In this document: piece after piece, positions 10,131 through 21,120 of the stretch
Layout: each line of letters starts with the position of its first letter
Position numbering within the stretch: the stretch's first letter is position 1
Source of the DNA: Sphagnum compactum
Lineage: Eukaryota > Bryophyta > Sphagnopsida > Sphagnales
Direction: 5' to 3'
Length of the DNA stretch: 64,000 bases
NCBI GenBank assembly: GCA_965153455.1
Contig: OZ234496.1
Location: forward strand, 13,880,304 to 13,944,303
The notes under the pieces: generated by a model
Databases searched by the model: none
Seen by the model: only the letters and a program-made list of their open reading frames with translations
Told to the model about the DNA's origin: nothing
Translations under genes and position numbers: made by a program

Positions 10131-11428
10131 TCATCCCCTGACACAAACAAGCATAACAAGAAGACGTAATAAGAATTGATGAAGAAGAAGACAATAGGGA
10201 AGAAGAAACAGAGAGAAGAGTTGGTCATCGTCGCCGTCATCACGCGATGATTGCCGCTGCAGTCTGTCAAAACCACTCAATCATAATAAATGCAACTCTG
10301 TCAGATGTCTGGAGAAAGGGCGGGGAAAAAAATCACAACAAACAACTAACCGCCAAGGACCGAATCGAAGAGGGAAAAAGCAAAACGCACAGCCATGATG
10401 ATTTCCACAACAACAAACGACACAAACTTCGGAAGCAAAACAGCGATCTCACTTACAATTGCAGAGAGAGTTCTAGAAAAGAAGAAACATCCAGCAAGCT
10501 GCAGCAGAGAGTGGCGTCAAAAGAAAACGAGCAAGGATTTATTATTATTGTAGTCTGACTGAAGAAGAAGAAGAAGAAGAAACACTGGTGGAAGAAGAAG
10601 AAGAAGATGCAAGCGCGAACAACCCTAATGAAAGAGCAGCACAGAACTACTGCAGTAAGTACCTCATCACGTGTCTTCAGGTTTTGGAAAGTTGTCTGTT
10701 TTTGTCTCGTGAACTGTTATTGTTGTTGTTGTTGCAGATCAAGCGAAGAAGAAGAAGAAAGGGATAATAAAAGAAGCAAGCATGCTGGTGGTCTTCGGAA
10801 GAGTAATGACGGAGTGAAGTCGAAAAGCTTGGCACTTGCTGCTTGCTTGCTGCTGTAGTCCAGCAGCAGCAGCAGCAGCAGGGATATTGTTTGACAGCCG
10901 GAGAAACGCGGAGAAGAAGAAGAGCAGCGAGAAAAGCGTGGTTCTTGGAGAAGAAGAATGGGCGTTGGCCGGCTTGCTGCACACGGGAGCTGCTGGATCT
11001 GGAGTGTTTTTTTTTTCCTCTTCTGCACTTTCCAAGTACGTCTTCTTCTCAAGTTTTCCTTGAGGTTTTCAACCAGCTCAAAATGTTGCAGATGCGTTGA
11101 TGCTTTGTTGTGGAGCTTTGGTTTTGTCAGGAACATGACTTGAGATGTGTTGTGGATCCAGAAAGAGACAGAGGAAATGATTACAAAGCAGTGCAGAGGA
11201 ATATATAGATAAGGTGCAGGTGCGCTTGTGACTCTCTTAACTGTTCTTTCATCAGCAACGATCTATGGTAAGGGTGCTTCTTCCAGTTGCTTGCATTTGA
11301 GGAGGAAGAGCAGCATCCGAGTGGCAAGCAGCAAAGAAGCAGTTCCTGAGGTGTTGTCTATTTTGAACAGTTTGGAGTGTACCTGAAAAGAGGGAGGAGG
11401 TAGCCTGAAGAAGGCTGCGGCAGTGGCA
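10131..11428. other. Purine/CAG-rich 5' flank of the MBP2C-like gene
   Basis: Rich in trinucleotide runs: GAAGAAGAAG at 10561-10606, TTGTTGTTG at 10717-10737, CAGCAGCAG at 10861-10880. Several overlapping frames on both strands are by-products of these runs. A 5' UTR, possibly with an intron, for the gene at 11429 probably lies here, but I could not place a splice junction with confidence. Confidence 0.5.
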
Positions 11429-12643
11429 ATGGACACAGAAGGAAATGATGGAAACAGAAGAGCCACTGTTCCTGGCTCTCCGGTCGACCCAGCCTTGTAC
11501 CAGAACCTGGTGGACATGATTCCTCTTGTGGAGACTTTCCTGGAGCGGCAGGGAGGAGGAGGAGGCACAACATTTGCCCACCATGCAGCACCCATGGTTT
11601 ACACACGGGCTCCTTCTGGGGGGGGGAATGGTTTCGTTAGGAAGAGCTTTGAAAGTCCTGGGAAGTTCAAGAGGAGTTTGAGCCAGCAACAACGAACCCC
11701 AGCTGAGAGGTGTTTAGAGATGGAAGAAGGTGACCTGCACAGTCCGGTTTGGGAAGAAGGTCACAACATATTGCGGCGTGTGGAGGAGACAGAACCATCA
11801 CCATATCACCTGCGCAGGGAGATTGAGGAGTTGAAGCAGCAGCTGTGTGAGAAGGATACACTTTTGCAGTCATATGGACAACAGCAACAACTACTGCCCA
11901 GGGATACTACAACAGGTAAGTTACAGGAGATTGAGGAGCTCAAGCAGAAGCTGAAGGAGAGGGATAGCTTTCTGGAAACCCTAGTGACCAAGAACTCAAA
12001 GGAGTCATGCCAGCTACAGAGCGAACTTGAAGAGTTGAAACAGAAGGTGTGGGACAAGGAGCAAGCTCTGGAGAACACAGTGAAGCATACATCAGCTGAA
12101 ATTGCAGCCAGCAGGGTTGCAAGAGACCGAGATGTGCTACGGTTGCAGACTCAAGTGGGAGAACTGCAACAGGAGCTATGGGAGAAAAAAAGAATTGCTC
12201 AGTCTGCTCAGATTCAACTCTCTGAAAAGCAACATGAACTTGGAAAGATGCAATCCCTGCTTGACAGAATGGAAGTTGATATGGCAAGGACCAATTACCA
12301 GGCTGCAACCATTGAGGCTGAGGTGATTGGTTTACGGTGTCAAGTGTCAACACTGCAATTTCAGCTCAATGCTGTGGATAATGCTGGTTGTCCAGATGGC
12401 AATCACCCACAGATTCTCAAGGGCCAAGACGGCCAGGGCAATCTGCTCCTCAGGGACATCTCTAAGGAATCGAAAGAAAACATGGATCTAGCCAGGCGCA
12501 AATACTTGGCTGCAGTTATAGCAGCACGAGAGGTATTAGGAGATGGGGAAGAACCTCTTGTCCTGGTTGAGGAGTTGCGCAAAAACCTCCAAACCTTTCT
12601 TAGAAAACCATCTTTGTTGGAGACTTGTGGAGATGAGTACTAA
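11429..12643 (+). CDS. MBP2C-like microtubule-associated coiled-coil protein
   Basis: Plant MBP2C proteins bind cortical microtubules and modulate cell-to-cell movement of plasmodesmal cargoes (the tobacco protein was found through a viral movement protein; the Arabidopsis one binds KNOX factors). Single exon, 404 codons. The start is the ATG at 11429; an in-frame TGA lies at 11384-11386. The family signature is near the N-terminus: NLVDMIPLVETFLER at residues 26-40 and PMVYTRAPS at 55-63, matching the LVxxxPLVxxxxxR plus MIYTKTPS pattern I recall for MBP2C. Residues about 125-310 form a long coiled coil with repeated EIEELKQxL and LQxELEELKQK heptads. The C-terminus (RRKYLAAVIAAREVLG) is a conserved-looking helix. 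An internal CAGGTAAGT at 11913-11921 resembles a 5' splice site, but coding and heptads run through it. Family recognition is from memory of the motifs. Confidence 0.8.
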   Translation: MDTEGNDGNRRATVPGSPVDPALYQNLVDMIPLVETFLERQGGGGGTTFAHHAAPMVYTRAPSGGGNGFVRKSFESPGKFKRSLSQQQRTPAERCLEMEEGDLHSPVWEEGHNILRRVEETEPSPYHLRREIEELKQQLCEKDTLLQSYGQQQQLLPRDTTTGKLQEIEELKQKLKERDSFLETLVTKNSKESCQLQSELEELKQKVWDKEQALENTVKHTSAEIAASRVARDRDVLRLQTQVGELQQELWEKKRIAQSAQIQLSEKQHELGKMQSLLDRMEVDMARTNYQAATIEAEVIGLRCQVSTLQFQLNAVDNAGCPDGNHPQILKGQDGQGNLLLRDISKESKENMDLARRKYLAAVIAAREVLGDGEEPLVLVEELRKNLQTFLRKPSLLETCGDEY

Positions 12644-13202
12644 AACAACAGGTGCAAAAACATTTCTCCCTTCTGATTAGAACACTTATGACCATTATTT
12701 TGCCCAAAATCTCTTTGACTTGTTTGAGGAAAAAAGAACCCGAAGCATAAAAAGAAACAACCATCACATTAGACAGTTTCTGAAAGGATGATTTTGCCCA
12801 TAAGATCCACTGAGAAACATGCGTTTTCCTCCTTACATCCCCTCTTTCACATCTTCACCCAAGTAAAAATGCTAGTATATCCATTCATGAATCCTCAAAG
12901 GCGCTTTGCAGATAAATATAGTACGATAGTAATTCAAATAGCCCATCTTTCTATTCTCTTTCTTCGATCATTCTTTTGTTACACCATTTGCAATCACAAG
13001 GAATGGGTTGAATGGATATGCACATGTCGTGTAAGTTGGTGGGTTAGCTCATCATGGGGACTACATCTCAATGGCATAGCTATGTAGGAAATGTTATTGC
13101 CAAAGAACAAAGTATGTTACAAATATAAAAAACCGAGTAGGAGTTTTAGCTTCAAGACTTGGTAATCATTTATGATTAGGGCTTGTTGAAAAGCTCTTAT
13201 AT

Positions 13203-13223
13203 CACTACAAGAAATCTTATACC
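13203..13223 (+). mobile_element. Lone CACTA-type transposon terminus
   Basis: CACTACAAGAAATCTTATAC begins at 13203 and matches the canonical CACTACAAGAAA start of CMC/EnSpm elements. I did not find a matching TTTCTTGTAGTG end within a plausible distance downstream, so this may be a truncated element or chance. A reverse-oriented candidate end (ATCTTGTAGTG) stands at 63909-63919. Confidence 0.35.
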
Positions 13224-13312
13224 ACACACCACCATGCAACTTCGTATCTGAAACAATTTGACTCAATACTAGCATGCAAACATCCTTCACTTTTTCCAAA
13301 TTCATTCCACGC

Positions 13313-13379
13313 TTGATATTAGGTACCTTTTATTTCTAATCGAATTTGATATTAGGTACCTTTTATTTCTAATCGAATT
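13313..13379. repeat. 33-bp tandem duplication
   Basis: Two consecutive identical 33-bp copies containing GATATTAGGTACC and TTTCTAATCGAA, starting at 13313 and 13346. No sign of function; a recent slippage or repair duplication. Confidence 0.9.
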
Positions 13380-15239
13380 GTAGATGAATCCATGTCCAAA
13401 CACATTGGCATATTTCAAGGGTTCATTAGGACCAACATTATTTTGACTACAAGCTGTACTCCTAAGTAAGTTGTAAGTTGTAATTTATGTACCCTCGTAT
13501 CGTGGCATATGGGGATGTGACAAACCTCACGGAAGGTTGCCAATGTGGACACACTCGATATCCACATCATTCATCTTCTCGTTTTTCTCATTGACACTAT
13601 GAGAAATTGCCGAAGTGGATGTGTTGAGTTGGCACCCTAGATATTCACATTAGATCCATCTTTTCATTGTTCTTACTAATGTTATAATGGATGGATGGAT
13701 GTTCATCCAATCCCAATTGACAAAAGACCATACCATTGAAAAACGAAACCATAACATCATGTGACAACAATCAAACACATGTTAAAGGGTACTTTGACAA
13801 ACATTATTCTCATAGTGCAACACCCATAATGATGTGGCATATGGTCTTTGGAAAAGTGATTAGTCTATACCATGTACTACACTTGCAAATGAATCAACTA
13901 CCTTCCTACTAAGACATGACTATTAATTACAATTAGTTTCCAAGGTCATTGCAATATATGCAATGAAAGAAAATGGATGTTATATTATTGTTGTGTCATT
14001 CAAAATATCATAAATTGTTTTATTTCACTTTTTTTTTTGGATTATTTCATTTAGAATATTAAACTCTTTCAAAGATAATTCCTTAGACCATAATAGTTTT
14101 GGAATACATGGAATGGGTTTTTGGTGATGCACTTGTGTTATGTGTTGTACAAAGTTTGTTTTTAAATTTTTGGCTTCCAATTCATAATTAAATAATTAAA
14201 TAATAGGAGAGGTTTGAATTAGACATGTGCAAGTCTCATTTTTTGTTTACAGAACATGAAGCCAAGACATTAATTTACTTTTGTTGGTTAACGAAAATTT
14301 GTTGTATCCAAAAACAATTGTGTGAGGAAACACGTCCATTTTGTGAAAAACTTGAATTGTAAAACGTTACAAAAAATGATAATTGATTGGGAGGGTGAAA
14401 AACTTTGAGATGATAAACATGTTATGGTATTTAATTGTGTGTTTGAGCATTTGATGTAAAAATTGAATTGAAATAAAATTATTTTGAACTTTTAAATGAA
14501 AAAAAAATCTTAAAAAAACACAAAGCCGTGTTTGATCAATGTGAGAATTGTTGCGTGAAACTATGCATATTTAAGTTTCGGAAGTAATGAATAGAGTAAT
14601 TTGTTTAAAACACATCTTGTTTTATTCATTTATAATACATTTCATTGTTTTATGTTTAGAATGGCTCTAGTGGTAATTCTAAAACACCTTAAACTTGATT
14701 TTTTAATTACTTTGCACTACTAATGACAGTCTATTATGTTGATTACAAAAAAGATATACACATGATCTTGTGCTAGGATGAACTAGTGCAACAATTGCAC
14801 ATAATGTTGAATCAATGATATTTAAATGATTCATAATTGTTAAATTTTGTATCATTTTTAAAAACTTTGAAAATAATAAAAAAACATGCAACTTCCATTG
14901 GGAAGAGATATTTATTTGTGATTAACTAATAACTAATGTTTTAAACTTAGCAACATGTTACCTTAATTCAATATTTGTTGCATAAGAGGTTTCTTTTATT
15001 CATTGTAAAATATATTTGCATAAAAAGAACATCAAAATGAATTATACCAATAGTGTTTGGTTAGTTAAGTCACATAAGTAATCTTTGGTTAAGGTTCTTT
15101 CAATAGTGTTTGGTTGGATATGATTATTAGGTAATGTTTGGTTTGGTATGGTTTTACATGTATTGTTTGTTCATGTAAGGTTACATCAATATTGTATGGT
15201 TAAAAGTAGGGTTATACAAGTAATGTTGGCTAGTAGGGC

Positions 15240-15440
15240 CACTTTGATAATGCTTAGTTGGTATGGTCATACAAGTAATGTTTGGTTAAATAAGTTTAAA
15301 CTAGTAGTGGTTTTAAAATAAGGTTATTATGATAATGTTTGGTTGGTATGGTCATATAAGTAATGTTTGGTTAAATACGTTTAAATTGATAATGGTTTTT
15401 AAGTAAGGTTATTATGATAAAATGTTTGGTTGGTATGGTT
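15240..15440. repeat. Three-copy 85-87 bp tandem array
   Basis: GTTGGTATGGT(C/T)A recurs at 15257, 15342 and 15429. Between copies are AAGTAATGTTTGGTTAAATA, a GTTTAAA block, GTGGTTTT or ATGGTTTT, and AAGGTTATTATGATAA. Related single motifs extend upstream to about 15060. Confidence 0.85.
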
Positions 15441-15984
15441 AAACATATAATCTTTTTTTTTTTTTCATTTTGTCCAAGTAAATAGTTTGGCTACCATCTA
15501 CCCATAGTCGGGTGTCAAGTGGCAAAATTTTCTAAACATCAGTAGCTCCAATTGGTTATTCAAAAAAAGATTGTTTTTCAAAGTGGCTATGTTAACTAGT
15601 CCATGTTCATAACCTTGTGGTGAGCACTCAAAGAGTATGTGTTTATGTGGTGACAAATTTTTTCACACTTAAATTTATGAAACTATTAGATGTAACACAA
15701 TGTCAAATATGAAATGACCAATGTCTTAACATGATAAGTTTTGTGGCTACAAACAATTTGAAGAGGTGTGAAATGATGTGTTTGGGTCCTACCTATTGCT
15801 AACATGGATCTTACTTTACTATTGGCAAACACTAAACAATGATAATGAGTTAAATGCGGCACCGAATTCAACACATTCACAGTATAATGCCCAACATGAA
15901 AAAGAATTAGATTTTTTAAACTAGACCTGCACAATGATTAATGTTATAAATATATTTCTAACACAACAATTTCAAAGAAAAAAT

Positions 15985-16045
15985 GTGATGTAATGATTAA
16001 AATCCTTCCTTCAACCCAATGGTCCAAGGTTCAATCCTTTTCCAA
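15985..16045 (+). other. tRNA-like (Pol III promoter) module, left end of foldback element
   Basis: GTGATGTAATGATTAAAAT resembles an A box and D arm. CCAAGGTTCAATCCTTTTCC resembles a T arm and B box, with a 4-bp AAGG/CCTT stem and a loop one base shorter than canonical. Spacing of about 40 bp fits a tRNA body. Decayed, so likely a tRNA-derived SINE head rather than a functional tRNA gene. Confidence 0.5.
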
Positions 16046-17049
16046 ATTGTTTTTGCTACTAAACAAAATGGATGATAAAAAAACATATAACATTTAAATA
16101 ATTTTTTTAAGTTGCCCCTAGGAAGCAATCCTAGGGAAAAGAAAACTAAGTGCCAATCCCAAGCAAGTTGCCCTAGGGAACAATGTAAGTTCCCGAGGAG
16201 CAAAAAAGTTCCATAGGGAACAAATGAAGTACCTCGAAAAAAACTTGCAAGAGGAAGAAAAGTTCCTTAGGGAACAATGAATTTTCCCTAATGAAAGGCC
16301 GAAGTTCCTCGGGGAGAAGGGCAGCTTTCCCTAGGGAACAATGTACTTTCCCCAAGGAAGGGCCTAAGTTCCTTGGGGAGAAGGGCAATTTTCTCGAGGA
16401 AAGGGTTAAGTTCCCCAAGGAACAATCACGTTTTGAATAATTTTGCAATCACAACCATCTCATGTTAGTTATTATATAGGCTTACAACCTATCATTGAAA
16501 GTTCTCAAAGACGGCTACAACTTTGTAATTGAAAGCATTTTAATCATAATTCATTACAAAAAAATTAAAAACCACACAAAGTTTTGGACACATTTGTTCC
16601 CCAGGACACATGGTTGCTCCCTAGGGCAACTTAAAACCCTTTCTCCCCGAGGGGACATGGTTGTTCCCCGGGGCCAACCATATGCCCCAAGGAGCAAATA
16701 TGTCCAAACTTTGTGTGACTTTAACTTCTTTTTTTATATGAATTATGATTGAAAATGCTTCCAACTACAAAGTTGTAGCCCTCCTCAAAACCTTTCTTAT
16801 GATAAGTCGCAAGCCTATATAATAACTAACATGAGATGATTGTGATTGCAAAACTATTCGGAACATGATTGTTCCCGAGGGAACTTGAACCTTTCCCAAG
16901 GAAAGTACATTGCTCGTTGAGGAAGTTGCCTTTTCCCCAAGGAACTTGGGCCTTTCCCTGGGGAAATTACATTGCTCGTTGGGGAATTTTCCCTTCTCCC
17001 TGGGGAACTTGGGCCATGAAATCATGAAACACACTTAAAATTAAATTGC

Positions 17050-17110
17050 TTGAAGGGGATTTGAACCCCAATCCTAGAAGGGTGCTACCCATTGTAGCTC
17101 AAACACTTCC
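17050..17110 (-). other. tRNA-like (Pol III promoter) module, right end of foldback element
   Basis: On the minus strand, GAGCTACAATGGGTAGCACC resembles a D arm and A box, and GGGGTTCAAATCCCC (17055-17069 on the plus strand, in complement) forms an exact 4-bp T-arm stem with a 7-base TTCAAAT loop. I could not close a good 7-bp acceptor stem, so I call it tRNA-like, not a tRNA gene. Confidence 0.55.
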
Positions 17111-18398
17111 TACAAAAAAACATAATTAGAACACACATAAAACAACCATGTACAAGCGCATATGAAACATGGGCTAAACTTATTATGAGCATGATTTCAC
17201 ATCACCACCGTTGAAAACTAGAGTTGAAACTCCCATGAACACACATAAAAACATAAGATGTGCAGCACAAGGCCAAATTTTGCAAAAAATGGCCTTCATA
17301 AGCACTATAAATTTCTTCAATAGCTAGATACAATGTTGGCATAAAACTAGCAAGTTGAAACTACATTCAAAAGCCATATAAAACATAAAATTGGTTACTT
17401 ATAAAACTAATGAGAAAATCAAACCAAAAAATGATTTAAATCGCCATTGCATAACATTGATGGTCGTCATTCCAAGTGCATATTGTTTTGTAAAATGGGA
17501 AGGTTTCTAGGGAATAAAACTTTTGTGCATACATCTACATAATAAGATCCAAGTGCATAATCAATAGGTTTCAAAGCTTTGATTTCATGAAGGAAAGGTT
17601 GGAGAATGTACACTCATCCTCCACAATGCCCAAGACTATAACCATGCAAATTTTGGCCAATTGTAAACGATTCAAATAGTCAATGGTTTAGAATCCACTA
17701 GTTCCAAGTCCTGCCCACAATCTTGTTGGGGGGTTACAATCATGGGGAGGCAACATGGCAGCCCGATTTTTAGCATGATTCTGCATCGTAAATTTTTAAA
17801 ATGAAGATTGCTCGTCAAGTACAACATGGTTTATCAATGGCCCAATAAACATTCAAGAATTGTCAATGGGCTTCTAGTGCCCAAAATGCGTTTACAAAAT
17901 GGCCATATGACCTAGAAAGGTTGTTTCAACTTTCGAAATAAGCTAATATTGAGGGTAAATTACTGCAATAACATTCAATAATTCGTGCGCATGAAAGCGA
18001 TTCTCCAACTCCAAAATTAAACCTGTAACAATTTTGGCACATTGTTGTTTCACAACTTCTACACCTTGAAACCAAGCTTCCTTACTCACCATACTTGTAA
18101 TCCTTGTGGTTGCATTTGTGGTATGCAACATGTACAACCTACCTCCAAAATAAAATGCAGCATATTAAATGCAACATATAGGTTTTGTCCACCAAATAAA
18201 AGGTAAATGATCATGGCCATGTTCAACAAGATCATGGAAAATGGTGAAATGTTGAAATAAGAACCTCTTCCTAAGTTCACAATACATTATCTACATGTCA
18301 TATTCACAAACCTTAATAGCAACAATGAAGTCACAAATGAAAATGTTGTGCTTGTGCAAACTTGGACGAGCCTTGCATTGACTCTAGCAAAAGTAACA
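17111..18398. other. AT-rich intergenic DNA, nothing recognised
   Basis: Only short interrupted frames, and no terminal repeats or tandem array that I could see. It ends at the target duplication of the CACTA element. Confidence 0.55.
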
Positions 18399-18401
18399 CA
18401 C

Positions 18402-19540
18402 CACTAAAAGAAAAAGACCAATATGTTACCAATGCATTTACAACTACTTGCGACTATTTGATTTTTGCAATTAAATTTTTGCCCTCTGCAACTAATGTGA
18501 CATCATGCTAACATCAACCGAATCACTTACGACTAGCTTGCGACTAATTTGCGACTAAATTGGTTTATATTTATATATGGGTTGCATCCAAGAATAACCA
18601 TCTCAGATCCCAATAGTCGCAAACGAAATGATGATTAATTCTAATCAACATATGTCTATATACACCAATTATAAAAATTATTTGATTTATGATTAAACTT
18701 AAATATTCATAGTATTTTTATTGTAACTAAAGTCGTTGATATGATTATATTAATTATACTAATTTCATTACATTATATTGTTTGTTATCCATTCCTAGTT
18801 TGAACATTATATAAACAATGGGTGTGGTCATCCAATTTCACATTAAAAACTGTGTGCACATAGGATGAACCATTCAAAAGGCTTAACCCGAAACAAAAAG
18901 AAAAATTATGCACAATTTTAAACTACCTACTTCCCCAATGTATTTATCTACCTAGCTAAGTAGGTGCTTAGTTTGACCTACCCACCTAGGTTGACCTATG
19001 TATTTACCTACTTAAGTACCTACCTGTATGAATAGGTATTTAATTTAGGAAAGTAAGACCTATTTAAACCTATTTACTTAAATAAGTAGGTAGGTATTTA
19101 ACCTAAGTTTGTAGGCACTTATTTAAGTACCTACATAAGTACCTACCAACCTTTTTTTAATGCCATGTGGCATATTTACATTGGGCCACGTGTCATAATA
19201 TAAATCATCCAAGTATGTGAATTGAACGTCCTAAATTATTTCAAAATAATAATAATATTTATTTTAAATAATGAAATATTGCGACATGTGACAACACATC
19301 ATTTGCCCTCAATAGTGACCAAAATGGTCGCATTTTAATCGCATGTGACAATATGTATATAATGGAGTCAAAAGATGAATGTGTATTTATTGATTTTTTC
19401 GTTCATCCAATACCCTTGTCATTTGTGACTAATATCACATGCAATTTGTTCAAGGTGATTAAGGGAATTTTAGTCACAAATTTTTGCAACAAAAATTTAG
19501 TTGTAAAAACTTATCAAAAATAAGTGTTTTTCTTCTAGTG
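18402..19540. mobile_element. Non-autonomous CACTA (CMC/EnSpm) element with 3-bp target duplication
   Basis: The left end CACTAAAAGAAAAAGAC and the right end, read in complement as CACTAGAAGAAAAACAC, match at 15 of 17 positions. Both are flanked directly by CAC (18399-18401 and 19541-19543), the 3-bp duplication expected of this superfamily. Subterminal motifs TTGCGACTA / GCGACTAA recur several times near the left end and related TGTGACTAAT / AGTCACAAATT near the right, as for TNPA-type binding sites. The middle (about 18940-19150) is packed with CTACCTAC / GTAGGTAG palindromes. The length of 1139 bp and lack of any transposase frame make it a deletion derivative or MITE-like member. Confidence 0.8.
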
Positions 19541-19790
19541 CACATGCAAGCCCTAAAAACGTCTCCACATCACAAAGGAGCTCATAATTTTTTTTGCAAC
19601 ATTAATGGTGGGATTACCGATAGCCATCTTTACAATAAGAGCTTTATATTCAGCTAAGTGTTATGGACCGACTACAAACAAGTGGAGAATTACAAGACAA
19701 GACAAGCTTTATTGATCCATCAACTGGTGTTGATCTGCTAAAGGGTTGTTCCCCAGACTATCTCCTTTTATAACCCTGAGCCATACTAGT

Positions 19791-19926
19791 CCCAAAATAT
19801 CCTAGGCCATGATATTGCCAAAAGTATCCCAAAATATCCTAGGCCATGATATTGCCAAAAGTATCCCAAAATATCCTAGGACATGACATTGCCAAAAGTA
19901 TCCCAAAATATCCTAGGCCATGACAC
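19791..19926. repeat. 37-bp tandem array, about 3.7 copies
   Basis: CCCAAAATATCCTAGG(C/A)CATG recurs at 19791, 19828, 19865 and 19902 with an exact 37-bp period. Few differences separate the copies, so the array is recent. Confidence 0.95.
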
Positions 19927-21120
19927 TAAGACCCACTTGGAAGGCGACAACATAAAAATCCAACATGTTTTTATGTTCTTCGAGATTATTTTACCTTTGC
20001 TTTCCAAAAATTCAACAAGTTTGTTGGCCTCAAGATGCCTCTTAGGACTATGAGAACATTAATTAAAGATGGAAGTAAACATAGATTGAATTTTAGAAAC
20101 CAAACTCAACCTGTTCAAGCTCTAAACAACCAAGTTGGTGCAATGCAAAGCCAATTCACAAAGAATATGTCTTGATGATCATTTGCTTACTTCACGATTT
20201 TTTCTAACATCACTTTTTCAATGCAAAAGTGGAATAGCTTACTTAAAGAGGAAGAGCAAAGCAAAGCAACCTAGTTCAATTGACAAAGTATAGTAAAAGC
20301 AAATGAAGGCAGCAACATAACCATAAAGTTGGTTTATTTCAATGTGGTTTTTTCTTATTACATTTTAATTGTGATTGGGTGGTGGTCATCATCAACTAGA
20401 AAAATGTAAAGTTATGCAAGAGATTTTGTAATCTTCTAGCATAAAAAATGAATCAGATTTTGTAGATCAAAATTCAAACTTACAAAAATTTATTTCATAG
20501 CTTTGTAGATTTTGTTGTAACACTTGAGATTTTTTGAATTTCCAACCTCAAAACAAAATCCATTATCACAATTTGTATTCCTAAACATATGATCTACCAT
20601 TGCCATCGTAATGGCATGTTTTAAATTGGACATTTCAACTTCTTTTTTTGGTTTTGTGATTTAACCAACAAGAGGAACAAAAACATTGCACAAGTGAAAG
20701 ATTGTTTGGAAAAAAACTTGATGTGAATCTTTTATATCAAAAAACAAAGGAAAAAACCATTGCAACTTGCACTTTCCAGGTTCATATAAGTTTTGATGCT
20801 AATATGATGGCATTGAAAATGTGTTTGTAATGAAAACACTTGGTTGTCCAGTTTTGAAAAAAGGTACTTAAATAAAGATAGCTACTAGAAGTGGCCTTGT
20901 ATACACATTTGTGAAAGATAGGTAATTAATAGTAGTTGCGATCATGTTTATACATTGACACCTTCACTACTATCTTATCATTAGAAGAAAATCGTGAATT
21001 AACTTCAATTGATTTAGGAGATTCCAAATTTCAAATCTTAGGTCCTAGGTTGTTTGAAAGATGGTTTGAAACGTTGGTAGGGCATATTGATATGTAACTG
21101 TTTAGATTTTTGTTGATTCC
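19927..21120. other. AT-rich intergenic DNA, nothing recognised
   Basis: No coherent frame. It leads into the transposon fragment that starts near 21121. Confidence 0.5.

Larger units (their letters stand above)
12644..15980. other. AT-rich intergenic desert, no gene supported
   Basis: Long poly-A/T-rich tracts and interrupted short frames only. Three structures stand out and are listed separately: a lone CACTA terminus at 13203, a 33-bp direct duplication at 13313, and an 86-bp array at 15240-15440. TTTGGTTGGTATGG-type motifs recur from about 15050 to 15450. Confidence 0.6.
15981..17110. mobile_element. Foldback element: long inverted repeat with tRNA-like heads at both ends
   Basis: Left arm about 16110-16600 and right arm about 16680-17020 are inverted copies. 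The left-arm segment GCAATCACAACCATCTCATG..TATATAGGCTTACAAC..GGCTACAACTTTGTAATTG..CACACAAAGTTTTGGACACAT is answered in reverse complement on the right. The arms also hold many short TTCCC(T/C)AGGGAAC-type palindromes. The outer ends are tRNA-like modules facing inward. This has the shape of a foldback DNA element or of two head-to-head SINE-like copies. No transposase frame is seen; the short open frames here are translations of the repeats. Exact target duplications were not found. Confidence 0.75.

Noticed and set aside
10561-11140. Poly-Ser/Gln open frames on both strands
   Set aside because: They come from GAA and CAG repeats and overlap each other; no start or splice evidence.
11913-11926. 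CAGGTAAGT as an intron start inside the MBP2C-like gene
   Set aside because: The frame and coiled-coil heptads run straight through; tested downstream acceptors do not keep the frame.
17050-17110. A functional tRNA gene on the minus strand
   Set aside because: The T arm is excellent but no proper acceptor stem could be paired, and the context is a repeat element.
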